Of a DNA stretch of 28,974 bases, positions 1 to 6,655 are shown in pieces. The notes beneath the pieces are model-generated. The model searched no databases and was not told where the DNA came from. It saw nothing but the letters and a program-made list of their open reading frames with translations. Within the stretch, counting starts at the first letter, position 1; every line of letters starts with the position of its first letter. Source of the DNA: JBEKYD01 sp049509915 (GTDB lineage: Bacteria > Acidobacteriota > Terriglobia > Bryobacterales > Bryobacteraceae); contig JBEKZL010000106.1 of NCBI GenBank assembly GCA_049509915.1, positions 1 to 28,974 of the forward strand. Reading direction: 5' to 3'. The position numbers and the translations under genes were made by a program.

Positions 1-891
1 CCAGAGGTCCATGATGTGGTCGTAGTCGGCCTCGCGGAAGTAATACCAGACGGCGGCGGTGGGCGGCACCACGTTGGGCTGATCGCCGCCATCGGTGATC
101 ACATAATGGGAGCGCTGCGCCAAACGCAGGTGCTCGCGGCGGAAGTTCCAGCCGACGTCCATCAGCTCTACCGCGTCGAGCGCGCTCTTGCCGCGCCACG
201 GCGCGCCGGCGGCGTGGGCGCTTTCGCCCTTGAATGAGTATTCCACCGACACCAGGCCGTTCTGGTTGACGGACGGGCCGTAAGAGACACCGAAGCCGGC
301 CGCTACGTGGCAGAACAGAACCACGTCGACGTCCTTAAACATGCCCTCGCGGACGTAGTAAGCCTTGGTCCCGACCAGTTCCTCCGCCACGCCGGGCCAC
401 AGGCGAATGGTGCCCTTCAGGTGCTCGCGCTCCATCACTTTCTTGACCGCCAGCGCCGCCAGGATATTCAGCGGCACCCCGGAGTTGTGCCCCTCGCCAT
501 GGCCGGGAGCGCCGGCGACAAGCGGATCGTGGTATCCCACGCCGGGCTTTTGCGAGGCCTGCGGAATGTCGTCGATGTCCGAGCCCAGCGAAATCACCGG
601 CTTGCCTTCGCCCCAGCTTGCCACCCACGCGGTGGGAATGCCGGCATAGCCGCGCTCAATCTTGAAGCCGGCTTTTTCCAGCACGCCGCTGAGATACTTG
701 GAGGTTTCCACTTCGTGAAAACCCAATTCCCCAAAACTGAAGACGCTGTCGACCATGACCTGCGCCTGTTTCTTCATGCCGTCGATCTGGCCTTCGAGAT
801 CGGCCTTCATCCCCGCTTCCCTTTCGGGCGAGACAGCCGTCTGCGCCATCGCACAGGCGGCGAAAAGAACCGCTATCGATACACTTCGCAC
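1..891 (-). CDS. Exported M20 family amidohydrolase (AbgB-like), C-terminus outside the window
   Basis: The first 297 residues of a metal-dependent M20 peptidase/amidohydrolase are present; family members are usually 450-500 aa, so the C-terminal third is missing. Translation starts at GTG 891, preceded by an AGGGAGG ribosome binding site. A Sec signal peptide follows (residues 1-17, ending AMAQ), so the enzyme should act in the periplasm. Metal-site residues are visible: SDIDD (about 104-108), GHGEGHNSG (130-138), the AEE-like Glu pair (170-171) and H195 in LFCHVA. The GHGEGHN form and the Trp after the start of the dimerisation domain resemble AbgB (p-aminobenzoyl-glutamate hydrolase subunit B). 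The start of the lid/dimerisation domain is seen at about 210-290. The natural substrate cannot be told from the sequence; many relatives cleave N-acyl or amide bonds. Confidence 0.85.
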   Translation of the reverse strand, partial: MRSVSIAVLFAACAMAQTAVSPEREAGMKADLEGQIDGMKKQAQVMVDSVFSFGELGFHEVETSKYLSGVLEKAGFKIERGYAGIPTAWVASWGEGKPVISLGSDIDDIPQASQKPGVGYHDPLVAGAPGHGEGHNSGVPLNILAALAVKKVMEREHLKGTIRLWPGVAEELVGTKAYYVREGMFKDVDVVLFCHVAAGFGVSYGPSVNQNGLVSVEYSFKGESAHAAGAPWRGKSALDAVELMDVGWNFRREHLRLAQRSHYVITDGGDQPNVVPPTAAVWYYFREADYDHIMDLW

Positions 892-1057
892 TTCGGACCT
901 CCCTGATTGAGTTACGGATATTGGGATCAGTGTAACCCGCCGCGATTGATTCCGTCTCCACGGGGCAGTTTTCTCAGATTAAGTTTGCGTGGGGTGGAAG
1001 GATCCGTGCGGAAGCGACGGGCGTGAGTGTCAGATGCGGCGGAGGGGGCGACAGGTT

Positions 1058-1240
1058 TCAAGCGCGACAGCACTTCTTGAACTTCTTTCCGCTGCCGCAG
1101 GGGCATGGCTCGTTCCGCCCGACCTTTCTGCCTGGTGACGGACGTCGCCAAAGCCGGCCTCGCGCTGGCCACCGGAACCTTCGACGCCTCCACCATCACC
1201 GCCTTTGCAACCGCGCACGGAGCGGCGACCGAAACCTACC
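1058..1240 (-). pseudogene. Relic of a SEC-C (zinc-binding) protein C-terminus
   Basis: On the minus strand the residues KVGRNEPCPCGSGKKFKKCC are followed by RA and a stop (TGA at 1058-1060). This is a complete SEC-C zinc-binding motif as found at the end of SecA and of many small DNA-associated proteins. The frame is closed upstream by a TGA near 1198. A neighbouring frame stays open over the same stretch (reading ...ASARPALATSVTRQ), so the simplest reading is one old gene with a frameshift near 1125. No start with a ribosome binding site is visible. An intact protein with the same kind of tail lies at 17031-17651. Confidence 0.5.
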
Positions 1241-1528
1241 GCCTTCGGCGGCGTCACGTTTGGCAAGGTGGTAACAGCCGGAGTCACTGCCCAGGCCGAT
1301 AACGCTCAGGACGCCAGCACCCTGGCCAGCCTGCTGCAACTGCTGGTCAATATGGCCCAAATGCAATCCACCACCAACACCTCGGCCGCCACGCTGGCCT
1401 TCGGCCTGACGATCAAGACATCCGGCGCCACGCTGGTCCTCACCCTCAGCCTGCCCGAATCCCAGTTCCAGCAATTGCTCGCCCCCGGTGCGAACGGTTC
1501 CAAGCACCGCACCATGCGCAAGATGTAG
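1205..1528 (+). pseudogene. C-terminal relic of an unidentified protein
   Basis: A TTG-initiated reading frame of 107 codons ends in TAG at 1526. From about residue 14 it reads like a genuine protein: an FGGVTFGK stretch, an amphipathic helix (NAQDASTLASLLQLLVNMAQ) and an alternating strand (TIKTSGATLVLTLSLPESQ), then a basic tail. The first dozen residues overlap the antisense SEC-C relic and have no convincing start or ribosome binding site, so this looks like the 3' end of a larger gene whose 5' part has been lost. No function can be assigned. It is kept because the composition is protein-like and not a shadow of a neighbouring gene. Confidence 0.35.
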
Positions 1529-1665
1529 GCGCCCGCCAACATTGGATCCGTTTCAGCCCTCTACGGTGAAAACCGGCCAGGCGCGTCTCCGGCTTTTGTG
1601 CGGCCGCGTCTCGGCCGATCGGGCGAAAGAACGGAAAACACGCAGCCTGTCATCATGTCTTCCAT

Positions 1666-2022
1666 TTACCGGTGCGCGATGCGCTGTTCCGCTTCCATGA
1701 TGTTCCTCAAAATGTCGTTGATTCGAGTAAGGTGACCTTCGCCTTTCGATTTCAGCCAGGCAAGCACCCTCGGTTCGAGGCGCACACTCACGGGCACCTT
1801 CGGCCTAATGTCACGCAAGCGCACCATCTGTGCCAATTGCTCATCGGTCAGGTGGGGGATGTCTTCGAAGTTGATGTCGGAATCGTCCCCTACCGCCTGC
1901 TTCGCGGCATGGCGCCGAAGAGCCTGTCGCTCCTCCTCACTCCATTTCCTGTTCTTGATATCGTCGGACGTCATTTTTTTCAGCCTTGCGGGCCGAGATA
2001 ATGCGGGTGATTTCTTCGCCAT
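1666..2022 (-). CDS. brnA: BrnA-type antitoxin
   Basis: This 118-aa protein is the likely antitoxin of the BrnT ribonuclease encoded just upstream. The C-terminal half has the BrnA layout: LTDEQLAQMVRLRDIRPK, a VPVSVRLEPRVLAWLKSKG strand-helix DNA-binding part (ribbon-helix-helix-like), then GHLTRINDILRNIM, which fits the final helix. The start at ATG 2022 is chosen for its strong GGGAGGAG ribosome binding site, although it gives an 86-nt overlap with brnT. A second candidate, ATG 1974, has a weaker site and would shorten the basic N-terminus. In type II systems of this kind the antitoxin, alone or with the toxin, represses its own promoter; that is known of the family and not visible here. 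Confidence 0.85.
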   Translation of the reverse strand: MAKKSPALSRPARLKKMTSDDIKNRKWSEEERQALRRHAAKQAVGDDSDINFEDIPHLTDEQLAQMVRLRDIRPKVPVSVRLEPRVLAWLKSKGEGHLTRINDILRNIMEAEQRIAHR

Positions 2023-2245
2023 CGGTCTCCTCCCTGTAAACGTGGACAACCAGCAAAACCGCCGCGGCATCGGGCTCGACACGAGCTGCTCCAATCGCGT
2101 GCCAGCGCTGCTCTCCCGTCTCGTCTATCCGGTCGGGACGAACAAGGCAGCGTTCGTCTTCGAAGACCAGCGCCGCCATCTCAAACGAGACTCCGTGTTT
2201 CTCCCGGTTCAGCCGGTTCTTTGCTACGTCCCATTCGTAGCACAT
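1937..2245 (-). CDS. brnT: BrnT-type ribonuclease toxin
   Basis: A 102-aa BrnT family toxin (RelE-like fold), which inhibits translation by cutting RNA. The family signature is clear: YEWDVAKNRLNREKHGVSFEMA at the N-terminus (W-D-x-x-K-N-x-x-N-x-x-K-H-G-V-x-F), VFEDE, and the C-terminal strand RIISARKAEKNDVRRYQE, with the conserved R-x-I-S-A-R. Start ATG 2245 matches the usual N-terminus; an in-frame GTG at 2266 would add seven residues. There is no obvious ribosome binding site before ATG 2245, where an AT-rich palindrome lies directly upstream, so the mRNA may be nearly leaderless. The gene overlaps both the truncated HigA frame upstream and brnA downstream. Confidence 0.88.
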   Translation of the reverse strand: MCYEWDVAKNRLNREKHGVSFEMAALVFEDERCLVRPDRIDETGEQRWHAIGAARVEPDAAAVLLVVHVYREETDGEEITRIISARKAEKNDVRRYQEQEME

Positions 2246-2483
2246 CTGTATATACAATAGTAGCACGACTTGGCCGCAGCAGGTGATCCATTTCCGGACC
2301 GAAGGCCTTTTCGATGCGCAGAGCCATCTCCGCCGTCAAGGTAGCCTTGCCGTGGAGAAGGTCCGACAGCGTGGCGCGCCGCACCTTCAAGACCGCCGCC
2401 GCCTTCGAGACACTGAGACCAAGCGCCTCAATCACTTCGGTCCTGATAAGATCGCCCGGATGGGGAGGGTTCTTCATGGGCAT
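2181..2483 (-). CDS. HigA-family antitoxin with a replaced C-terminus
   Basis: Residues 1-71 (MPMKNPPHPGDLIRTEVIEA ... GPEMDHLLR) are a textbook HigA/VapI Xre-type helix-turn-helix antitoxin: the PxHPGxxIRxE N-terminus, GLSVSKAAAVLKVRRATLSDLLHG and the MALRIEKAFG helix. HigA proteins normally continue with about 25-30 residues (M-x-x-x-Y-D-I-A type). Here the homology stops at base 2271, and the frame runs on through the brnT 5' region as unrelated sequence to a stop at 2181. No higB toxin gene is adjacent. The gene therefore looks like the end of a HigA module cut off when the BrnT/BrnA cassette joined it. The DNA-binding part is complete and may still bind DNA. Confidence 0.75.
   Translation of the reverse strand: MPMKNPPHPGDLIRTEVIEALGLSVSKAAAVLKVRRATLSDLLHGKATLTAEMALRIEKAFGPEMDHLLRPSRATIVYTDVLRMGRSKEPAEPGETRSLV
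2247..2256. promoter_or_regulatory. Palindromic AT-rich site upstream of brnT, possible operator or -10 region
   Basis: A perfect 10-bp palindrome, TGTATATACA, sits one base upstream of the brnT ATG in an otherwise GC-rich region. It contains a TATATA core that could serve as a -10 element or as a BrnA operator half-site. Position and symmetry are seen; the function is inference. Confidence 0.3.
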
Positions 2484-2544
2484 TTCGCACGTCCCGACAT
2501 GGGACTATTCGGCCTGGCATCTACAGACGGAGGCGCATCCAGTT

Positions 2545-2754
2545 CTAACCCTGCCGGCGCCGTTCCATCGAGTCCAGGACCTCTTCGATCGTGAGGTTCT
2601 TTTGCCATTGCATCCGATCCTCTGTATAGTCGCCTGGTCCGGATCGGTGCAAACGCAAGAAGCGTGCCAGGCCGTCGACACCCAACTCGCGCCCCAGAAC
2701 CCCCAGCGCATGGCGTTCAAATTGTTCGTCGGTCATGGTCTCGATACCGCTCAT
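2545..2754 (-). CDS. Small putative antitoxin partner of the PIN protein
   Basis: A 69-aa acidic-basic protein without membrane segments (begins MSGIETMTDEQFERHALGVL; ends in a helix LTIEEVLDSMERRRQG). It starts at an ATG that shares four bases (ATGA) with the stop codon of the PIN toxin gene, so the two are translationally coupled. From memory, similar short TMTDEQFExxA proteins commonly accompany PIN-domain genes, which suggests an antitoxin or regulator, but no DNA-binding fold is recognisable with certainty. The toxin-first order matches the neighbouring BrnT/BrnA module. Confidence 0.72.
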   Translation of the reverse strand: MSGIETMTDEQFERHALGVLGRELGVDGLARFLRLHRSGPGDYTEDRMQWQKNLTIEEVLDSMERRRQG

Positions 2755-3194
2755 GGCAGGTTTTCCCGACTCCAGGATAGCGGATTTCGCACAGCCACAC
2801 GCGGCCTGCCGTCCCCGCGCGAGGCCTTTCGGACAAAGTCGTCGTCGGTCGTAAGCAGGACATCGACCCGCGCCGCCTCTGCCGAAGCCAGGTGCAAAGC
2901 ATCGAAAACGCCGTAACCCAACCCATGGAGCCACCTCGCCCGATCGGCAATCTGGTTGTCTGTCTCAATCACGTTGGATGCAAGCGCCAGCAAGGCTGCG
3001 TTCGCCAATTTCCTCTCCATGCCCGGATTTCTGTCGACCTCATCGATTAGTGCGTCGCTCGAAATCCATTCGACCACCCCGTCGCGAACCAGCTTCAGTA
3101 CCCGTTCCACAACCTCTGCCTCCGCGCGAATCCGAGTTTGCTTCGGATCGTCGGTGAGGCGATTCAAACAGCAGGAATCGAGGTATATCTTCAC
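2751..3194 (-). CDS. PIN-domain ribonuclease toxin (VapC-like)
   Basis: A 147-aa PIN domain protein, the probable toxin of a type II pair. The acidic metal-binding residues typical of PIN nucleases are present: D6 in MKIYLDSCCLNRL, E52 in the central helix (ALIDEVDRN), D98 in GVFDALHLASAE and D117/D118 in LLTTDDDFVRKA. The start is GTG 3194 after a GGAG; no longer in-frame start gives a better N-terminus because the first strand begins at residue 2. The domain is complete, at the usual 130-150 aa. Its stop overlaps the start of the 69-aa partner gene. The SCCLNR N-terminus matches a PIN subgroup outside classical VapC; substrate RNA is unknown. Confidence 0.87.
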   Translation of the reverse strand: MKIYLDSCCLNRLTDDPKQTRIRAEAEVVERVLKLVRDGVVEWISSDALIDEVDRNPGMERKLANAALLALASNVIETDNQIADRARWLHGLGYGVFDALHLASAEAARVDVLLTTDDDFVRKASRGDGRPRVAVRNPLSWSRENLP

Positions 3195-3360
3195 GGCTCC
3201 GGGGGCCCTATCCGCGGTGCCCTCGACAGGTTATCATGGCAGCGCTGCGTGAAGGAGGAATCCGGCGCAGCGGCTGCTGTCACCGGTTTCTGGCGGTGGC
3301 CTATTCATCGGGCGCTAGGCGCGGTGCCATCGCGGAAGATGTTCTGGACGCGCGGCCAAC

Positions 3361-3816
3361 TTGCGCCACAACGCAGACCTAAAAAGGCGGTCGCTGCGGA
3401 TATTGAGCCCCCGAAATTCGGCTATTGAGGGGCCGCGTAAGGGCGGCGTTATCGGCTACGCGGTCGCCGTTGTGCTTGCCTTGGCGGGAGGTTACTGGCT
3501 GTTCAATTGTGGGGCGGTTCAAGATCGTCCGCCGGATCAACGAGCCATTAGGTCCACTGGCCCCAGGTCCAGCGAGAAAACGGCAGGCGACACGCGCGTT
3601 GATTGCTGCGAGTGGGTGGGACCATTCACGCGTTCAGATGGCACTCCCGTGGAGGGCTATTGGAGAAATAAAGCGGGATGCGCCGGACTATGCCCTTTAG
3701 TAGCGCCAGCGAAGGAGCCAACGCCCTCGCAGAAACCGCCGATCTACGTGGGCCCACGCGGCGGTCGATTTCACTACAGCAGGAACGGCAATAAGGTATA
3801 CGAGCCTCGCAAATAG
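3361..3816 (+). CDS. Small membrane-anchored protein with a C-terminal GPRGGR motif
   Basis: A 151-codon frame from TTG 3361, uncertain at its N-terminus. One hydrophobic segment (about residues 30-50, VIGYAVAVVLALAGGYWLFN) is followed by a Pro/Ser-rich linker with a Cys pair (DCCEWVG) and a C-terminal module IYVGPRGGRFHYSRNGNKVY. That last module resembles the short basic Y-x-G-P-R-G-G-x-x-Y repeat described as the PBCV basic adaptor domain; this link is from memory and moderately sure. With the N-terminus inside, the C-terminal module would face the periplasm. There is no strong ribosome binding site at 3361, so the true start may be downstream. Function unknown. It lies between the toxin-antitoxin island and the 3' end of the ccm operon. 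Confidence 0.5.
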   Translation: MRHNADLKRRSLRILSPRNSAIEGPRKGGVIGYAVAVVLALAGGYWLFNCGAVQDRPPDQRAIRSTGPRSSEKTAGDTRVDCCEWVGPFTRSDGTPVEGYWRNKAGCAGLCPLVAPAKEPTPSQKPPIYVGPRGGRFHYSRNGNKVYEPRK

Positions 3817-3840
3817 TCGCGCGCGGGAGCGCACAGCCCT

Positions 3841-4521
3841 TCACCCCACCAGCACCGTCTCCACCAGCACCAGCGACACCGCCGTATAAATCACGTCGAA
3901 CCCGATCAGCATTTTGAGCCAGCTCTCATTCTCCGGGCCGATCGGGTTACCCGCCATCAACTGCATGCTCAACTGCATGGCGCCCAGAAGGGCCGGCACC
4001 AGAATGGGATAAGTCAGCATGGGCAGCATGACTTCCCGCAGGCGGATATTCACGGTCAGCGCGCTGGTCATGGTGCCGATCACGGTGATAGCCCAGGTGC
4101 CGAACAGGAATACCAGCGCCAGCCATCCGTATTGGCCCATCCAGCGCACGTTGTAGAACACGCTGAAGACCGGTAGCGATACCAGTTCCATGCCCAGCAG
4201 CAGAACGTAATTGGCGATAGCTTTGCCCAGGAACAGCGCGGCGCCGGAGACGGGCGAGGCAATCAGCGCATCCAGGCAATCGTTGGGGATCTCGCGCGCG
4301 AAGCTGCGGTTCAGGATCAGTGTGCCCGCGAAAGCAAATGCGATCCAGAGCAGGCCGCCGGAGATTTCGCGGGTCGTATCTTCCTGCGCGTCGAAGGCGA
4401 AGCTGAAGATTAAGAGGATCACCAGAGCAAAGGCCAGCGAGGCGTTGACGGCTTCCTTAGTGCGGAATTCGGCGCGCAGGTCCTTCAGCGCGATCACCCA
4501 GACGTCGCGGAAGAAGCGCAT
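3841..4521 (-). CDS. ccmB: Heme exporter subunit CcmB
   Basis: A 226-aa integral membrane protein of cytochrome c maturation System I. With CcmA it forms the ABC module that releases holo-CcmE from the CcmC complex. The start MRFFRDVWVIALKDLRAEFR matches the conserved CcmB N-terminus, and six hydrophobic segments follow, with the family stretches LNRSFAREIPNDCLDALIAS and MLPMLTYPILVPALLGAMQL. The ATG at 4521 shares one base with the ccmA stop (TGATG), so translation is coupled. It is the last gene of the operon; ccmC, which follows ccmB in many bacteria, is absent from this position. Confidence 0.93.
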   Translation of the reverse strand: MRFFRDVWVIALKDLRAEFRTKEAVNASLAFALVILLIFSFAFDAQEDTTREISGGLLWIAFAFAGTLILNRSFAREIPNDCLDALIASPVSGAALFLGKAIANYVLLLGMELVSLPVFSVFYNVRWMGQYGWLALVFLFGTWAITVIGTMTSALTVNIRLREVMLPMLTYPILVPALLGAMQLSMQLMAGNPIGPENESWLKMLIGFDVIYTAVSLVLVETVLVG

Positions 4522-5219
4522 CAGGCTTCTCCGTAGCGGGCGTAGATCAGCGTCGGGTCGGCGGCCATTTCGGGCGTCGCCTCGCCGTGAAACGCCACCT
4601 GCCCGCGGTTGATCAGCGCCACATGCGTCGCGAGTTCCATGGCTTCGCGCAACTGGTGGGTGGACATCACGACGGTCTTGCCGGCGGCCAGAGCCTCGCG
4701 CAGCAGGCGCTGCAACACGCCGATGGCGCGGTCGTCGAGCGCGGTGAACGGCTCGTCCAGCAGCAGCACGCGTGGATCGTGCAGGAACGCGCGCGCCACC
4801 GCCAGGCGCTGGCGCATGCCGCGCGAGAATTCGCGCACCAGGCCGTTGGCCGATCGCTCCAGCCCGGTGCGTTCCAGCCATTCCAGCGCCGCGCGTCGCG
4901 GATTTTCCAACGCGTACAGGCGCGCGTACAGCATCAGGTTTTCGAGCGCGCTCAGCTCGTCGTAAACCGAAATGCCATGGCCGATGAAGCCGATCCGTCG
5001 GCGCGCCTCGGTATCGCGCGGCAACGCGCCGAAGATTTTGACTTCGCCTTTACCGGGCCGCGAAAAGCCCGCCACGATGCGCAGCAGCGTAGTCTTCCCT
5101 GCCCCGTTGCGCCCGATCAGAGCCAGGCAGGAGCCGGGTTCGACCTCGAAGCGGATATTGCGCAGGGCCGGGTAGTCGCCGTAGAATTTCCAGACGCCCT
5201 CTACGGCAACCGCGCTCAT
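4521..5219 (-). CDS. ccmA: Heme exporter ATP-binding subunit CcmA
   Basis: A 232-aa ABC ATPase, full length for CcmA. Seen: Walker A GRNGAGKTT (36-44), Q-loop region FIGHGISVYDELSALENL with H in place of the usual Q, signature FSRGMRQRLAVARAF (131-145), Walker B VLLLDEPF (151-158), D-loop ALDD and the switch histidine in MSTHQL. The GMRQR form of the signature, without the LSGG consensus, is typical of CcmA and similar drug-exporter ATPases. ATG 5219 overlaps the stop of the upstream gene by four bases (ATGA). It supplies ATP hydrolysis for CcmB in heme delivery through CcmE. Confidence 0.93.
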   Translation of the reverse strand: MSAVAVEGVWKFYGDYPALRNIRFEVEPGSCLALIGRNGAGKTTLLRIVAGFSRPGKGEVKIFGALPRDTEARRRIGFIGHGISVYDELSALENLMLYARLYALENPRRAALEWLERTGLERSANGLVREFSRGMRQRLAVARAFLHDPRVLLLDEPFTALDDRAIGVLQRLLREALAAGKTVVMSTHQLREAMELATHVALINRGQVAFHGEATPEMAADPTLIYARYGEA

Positions 5220-6208
5220 GCGTTGCCCTGGGCGCGATAGAGCAGAGCGAATCCCAGGGTCAGAATGCCCAGCGCCAGGCCCAGAATCAAGCCCGCCCGC
5301 GAGTAAATGCGCGGCATGATCGGCTCGATCTCGGGGCCCGATTCCGGCTGGGCGGCACTGTCGTCGGCGGCTGGCGCGGCGGCGGCTTCTTCCACCGCTC
5401 CGGTCAGCTTCACGCTGTACACGGCGGCGTTCAGGCCGTAGATGTGCGCCTGGGTGCGAGGTTCGGCCCCGAGATCCTGCAGCCCCTGGGCGTCCAGCGT
5501 CACGCCTTTGGGCGCGATCAGGTACGTGTTCTCGTCTGCCGTCGCCACCCGGCCGGCATACGCCGCGCCTTCCGTATAAGGCACCGCGTAATTCAGGTCG
5601 AGGCGGGTTTCGCCGGGCTTGATTTCGAATTTGGCGGCGTAGGTATCGGCGCGCGCGGTCTTCTCCGAAGGAGCCGGAACGGCCATTCCGTCCGGAGCGG
5701 TAGCCGTGATCTCGACCTTCCCCGCCGCCGCGGCCGGCAAGTAGAAAGGCAGCGTTCCCGCGGCCGGATCGAACCAGGTGGTCTTACCGGTATTTTCGAC
5801 CAGATAGGTTTCGCTCACCGTCATCCGGCCGCCGCCGGGCTGGAACAGAATCATGTGCTTGGAGACTTTCACCTCGGCCGGCTGGCGTTTGGATGCGTTG
5901 TACACATCGACCGCGATGCCGGTGGTGGGAGTGCCGGGCGGCATCATATGGTTGTAGATGACTTTGTCGATTTCGACGCGCACCATCGACGGACCTTGCG
6001 CGCCGGCCGTGGCGTCGATACGAAAAGCGCCGGCGGCGTCGGTCTTTGACGAAGCTACCGCCTCCATGCCGCCCTGCCCGAACTTATACAGCGTAACGGT
6101 GGCGCCAACTTGCGGCTGGCCGGTAGTGCGGTTGACGACCGCGCCGGAAACTTCGGCCATGAGCGGCACCGAGGCCAGCAGCGGGAAAAGCAAAGCGATC
6201 TTCTTCAT
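5216..6208 (-). CDS. Exported membrane-anchored protein with a carboxypeptidase-regulatory-like domain, inside the ccm operon
   Basis: A 330-aa protein beginning MKKIALLFPLLASVPLMAEV, a clear Sec signal peptide. Residues about 20-90 form a carboxypeptidase-regulatory-like/CNA-B-type beta sandwich (VSGAVVNRTTGQPQVGATVT ... DAAGAFRID). A second beta-rich region (about 110-270) has motifs such as ETYLVENTGKTTWFDP. An Ala/Pro/acidic linker follows, and a single C-terminal transmembrane helix (about 305-325) with a short cytoplasmic tail. The bulk is therefore periplasmic and tethered. It overlaps both neighbours by four bases, which places it firmly in the ccm operon. It is not one of the standard CcmA-I proteins. 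Its position beside CcmH/CcmI-like genes suggests a role in apocytochrome handling or complex assembly, but that is inference. Confidence 0.85.
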   Translation of the reverse strand: MKKIALLFPLLASVPLMAEVSGAVVNRTTGQPQVGATVTLYKFGQGGMEAVASSKTDAAGAFRIDATAGAQGPSMVRVEIDKVIYNHMMPPGTPTTGIAVDVYNASKRQPAEVKVSKHMILFQPGGGRMTVSETYLVENTGKTTWFDPAAGTLPFYLPAAAAGKVEITATAPDGMAVPAPSEKTARADTYAAKFEIKPGETRLDLNYAVPYTEGAAYAGRVATADENTYLIAPKGVTLDAQGLQDLGAEPRTQAHIYGLNAAVYSVKLTGAVEEAAAAPAADDSAAQPESGPEIEPIMPRIYSRAGLILGLALGILTLGFALLYRAQGNA

Positions 6209-6645
6209 GCGCTGGCCGCCTTCATGGATTTGCCGCACTCGCCGCAGAACTTGAGGCTCTTTTCGAATGTCGCCCCGCAGGAGGGACACACGAAAACGAT
6301 CGGCTTGGTTTCGGTGGCGCGTTCGGCCTTCGGTTTGGGAGCCGGCGCCGGCGCCGCCGCGGCGGGCTTTCCAGCCAACTGCGCCTTGAGCCGGTCGACT
6401 TCCGCCAGCACCGCGGCCAGCTCCTTCTGAAGGTCTTTCTTCGTGTTCTGATAATCCGCGTCGGAGAGCTTGCCCACGCGGTACTCGAACTGCAAATCGC
6501 GCAGGTTTTCATAGATGGCGGCCTTACGGTCGTCCAGGTGGGCAAACGGCGATTCCGGTTCGGCGGCGGGCAGGTCGCGGGGCCGGATAGTAAGGATGAA
6601 CGCGATAACGGCGATCGCGAGCACCGAAGTAATTGCGATGATCAC
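6205..6645 (-). CDS. CcmI-like membrane protein with a C-terminal zinc ribbon
   Basis: A 146-aa protein from GTG 6645: one N-terminal membrane helix (residues 2-20), a helical region LRDLQFEYRVGKLSDADYQ continuing as a coiled coil to about residue 95, a Pro/Ala/Lys linker, and a C-terminal zinc ribbon (CPSCGATF ... CGECGKS, four cysteines in two CxxC pairs). The helix plus short coiled coil after the membrane segment resembles the N-terminal part of CcmI/CycH. The zinc ribbon replaces the TPR region of classical CcmI. GGAG lies 13 bases before the GTG, which is long. The gene starts just after ccmH and ends overlapping the next gene by four bases. Family placement is from context and layout. 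Confidence 0.75.
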   Translation of the reverse strand: MIIAITSVLAIAVIAFILTIRPRDLPAAEPESPFAHLDDRKAAIYENLRDLQFEYRVGKLSDADYQNTKKDLQKELAAVLAEVDRLKAQLAGKPAAAAPAPAPKPKAERATETKPIVFVCPSCGATFEKSLKFCGECGKSMKAASA

Positions 6646-6655
6646 CGCGGAAGCT

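Noticed and set aside
1058..1135. SEC-C tail read as the end of a secA gene
   Set aside because: The motif alone resembles the SecA tail, but no other SecA sequence lies upstream and the frame closes at once.
1105..1302. A plus-strand frame with a protein-like look opposite the SEC-C relic
   Set aside because: The SEC-C motif on the other strand is unmistakable, and this frame has no similarity I recognise; kept only as a doubt about the relic's extent.
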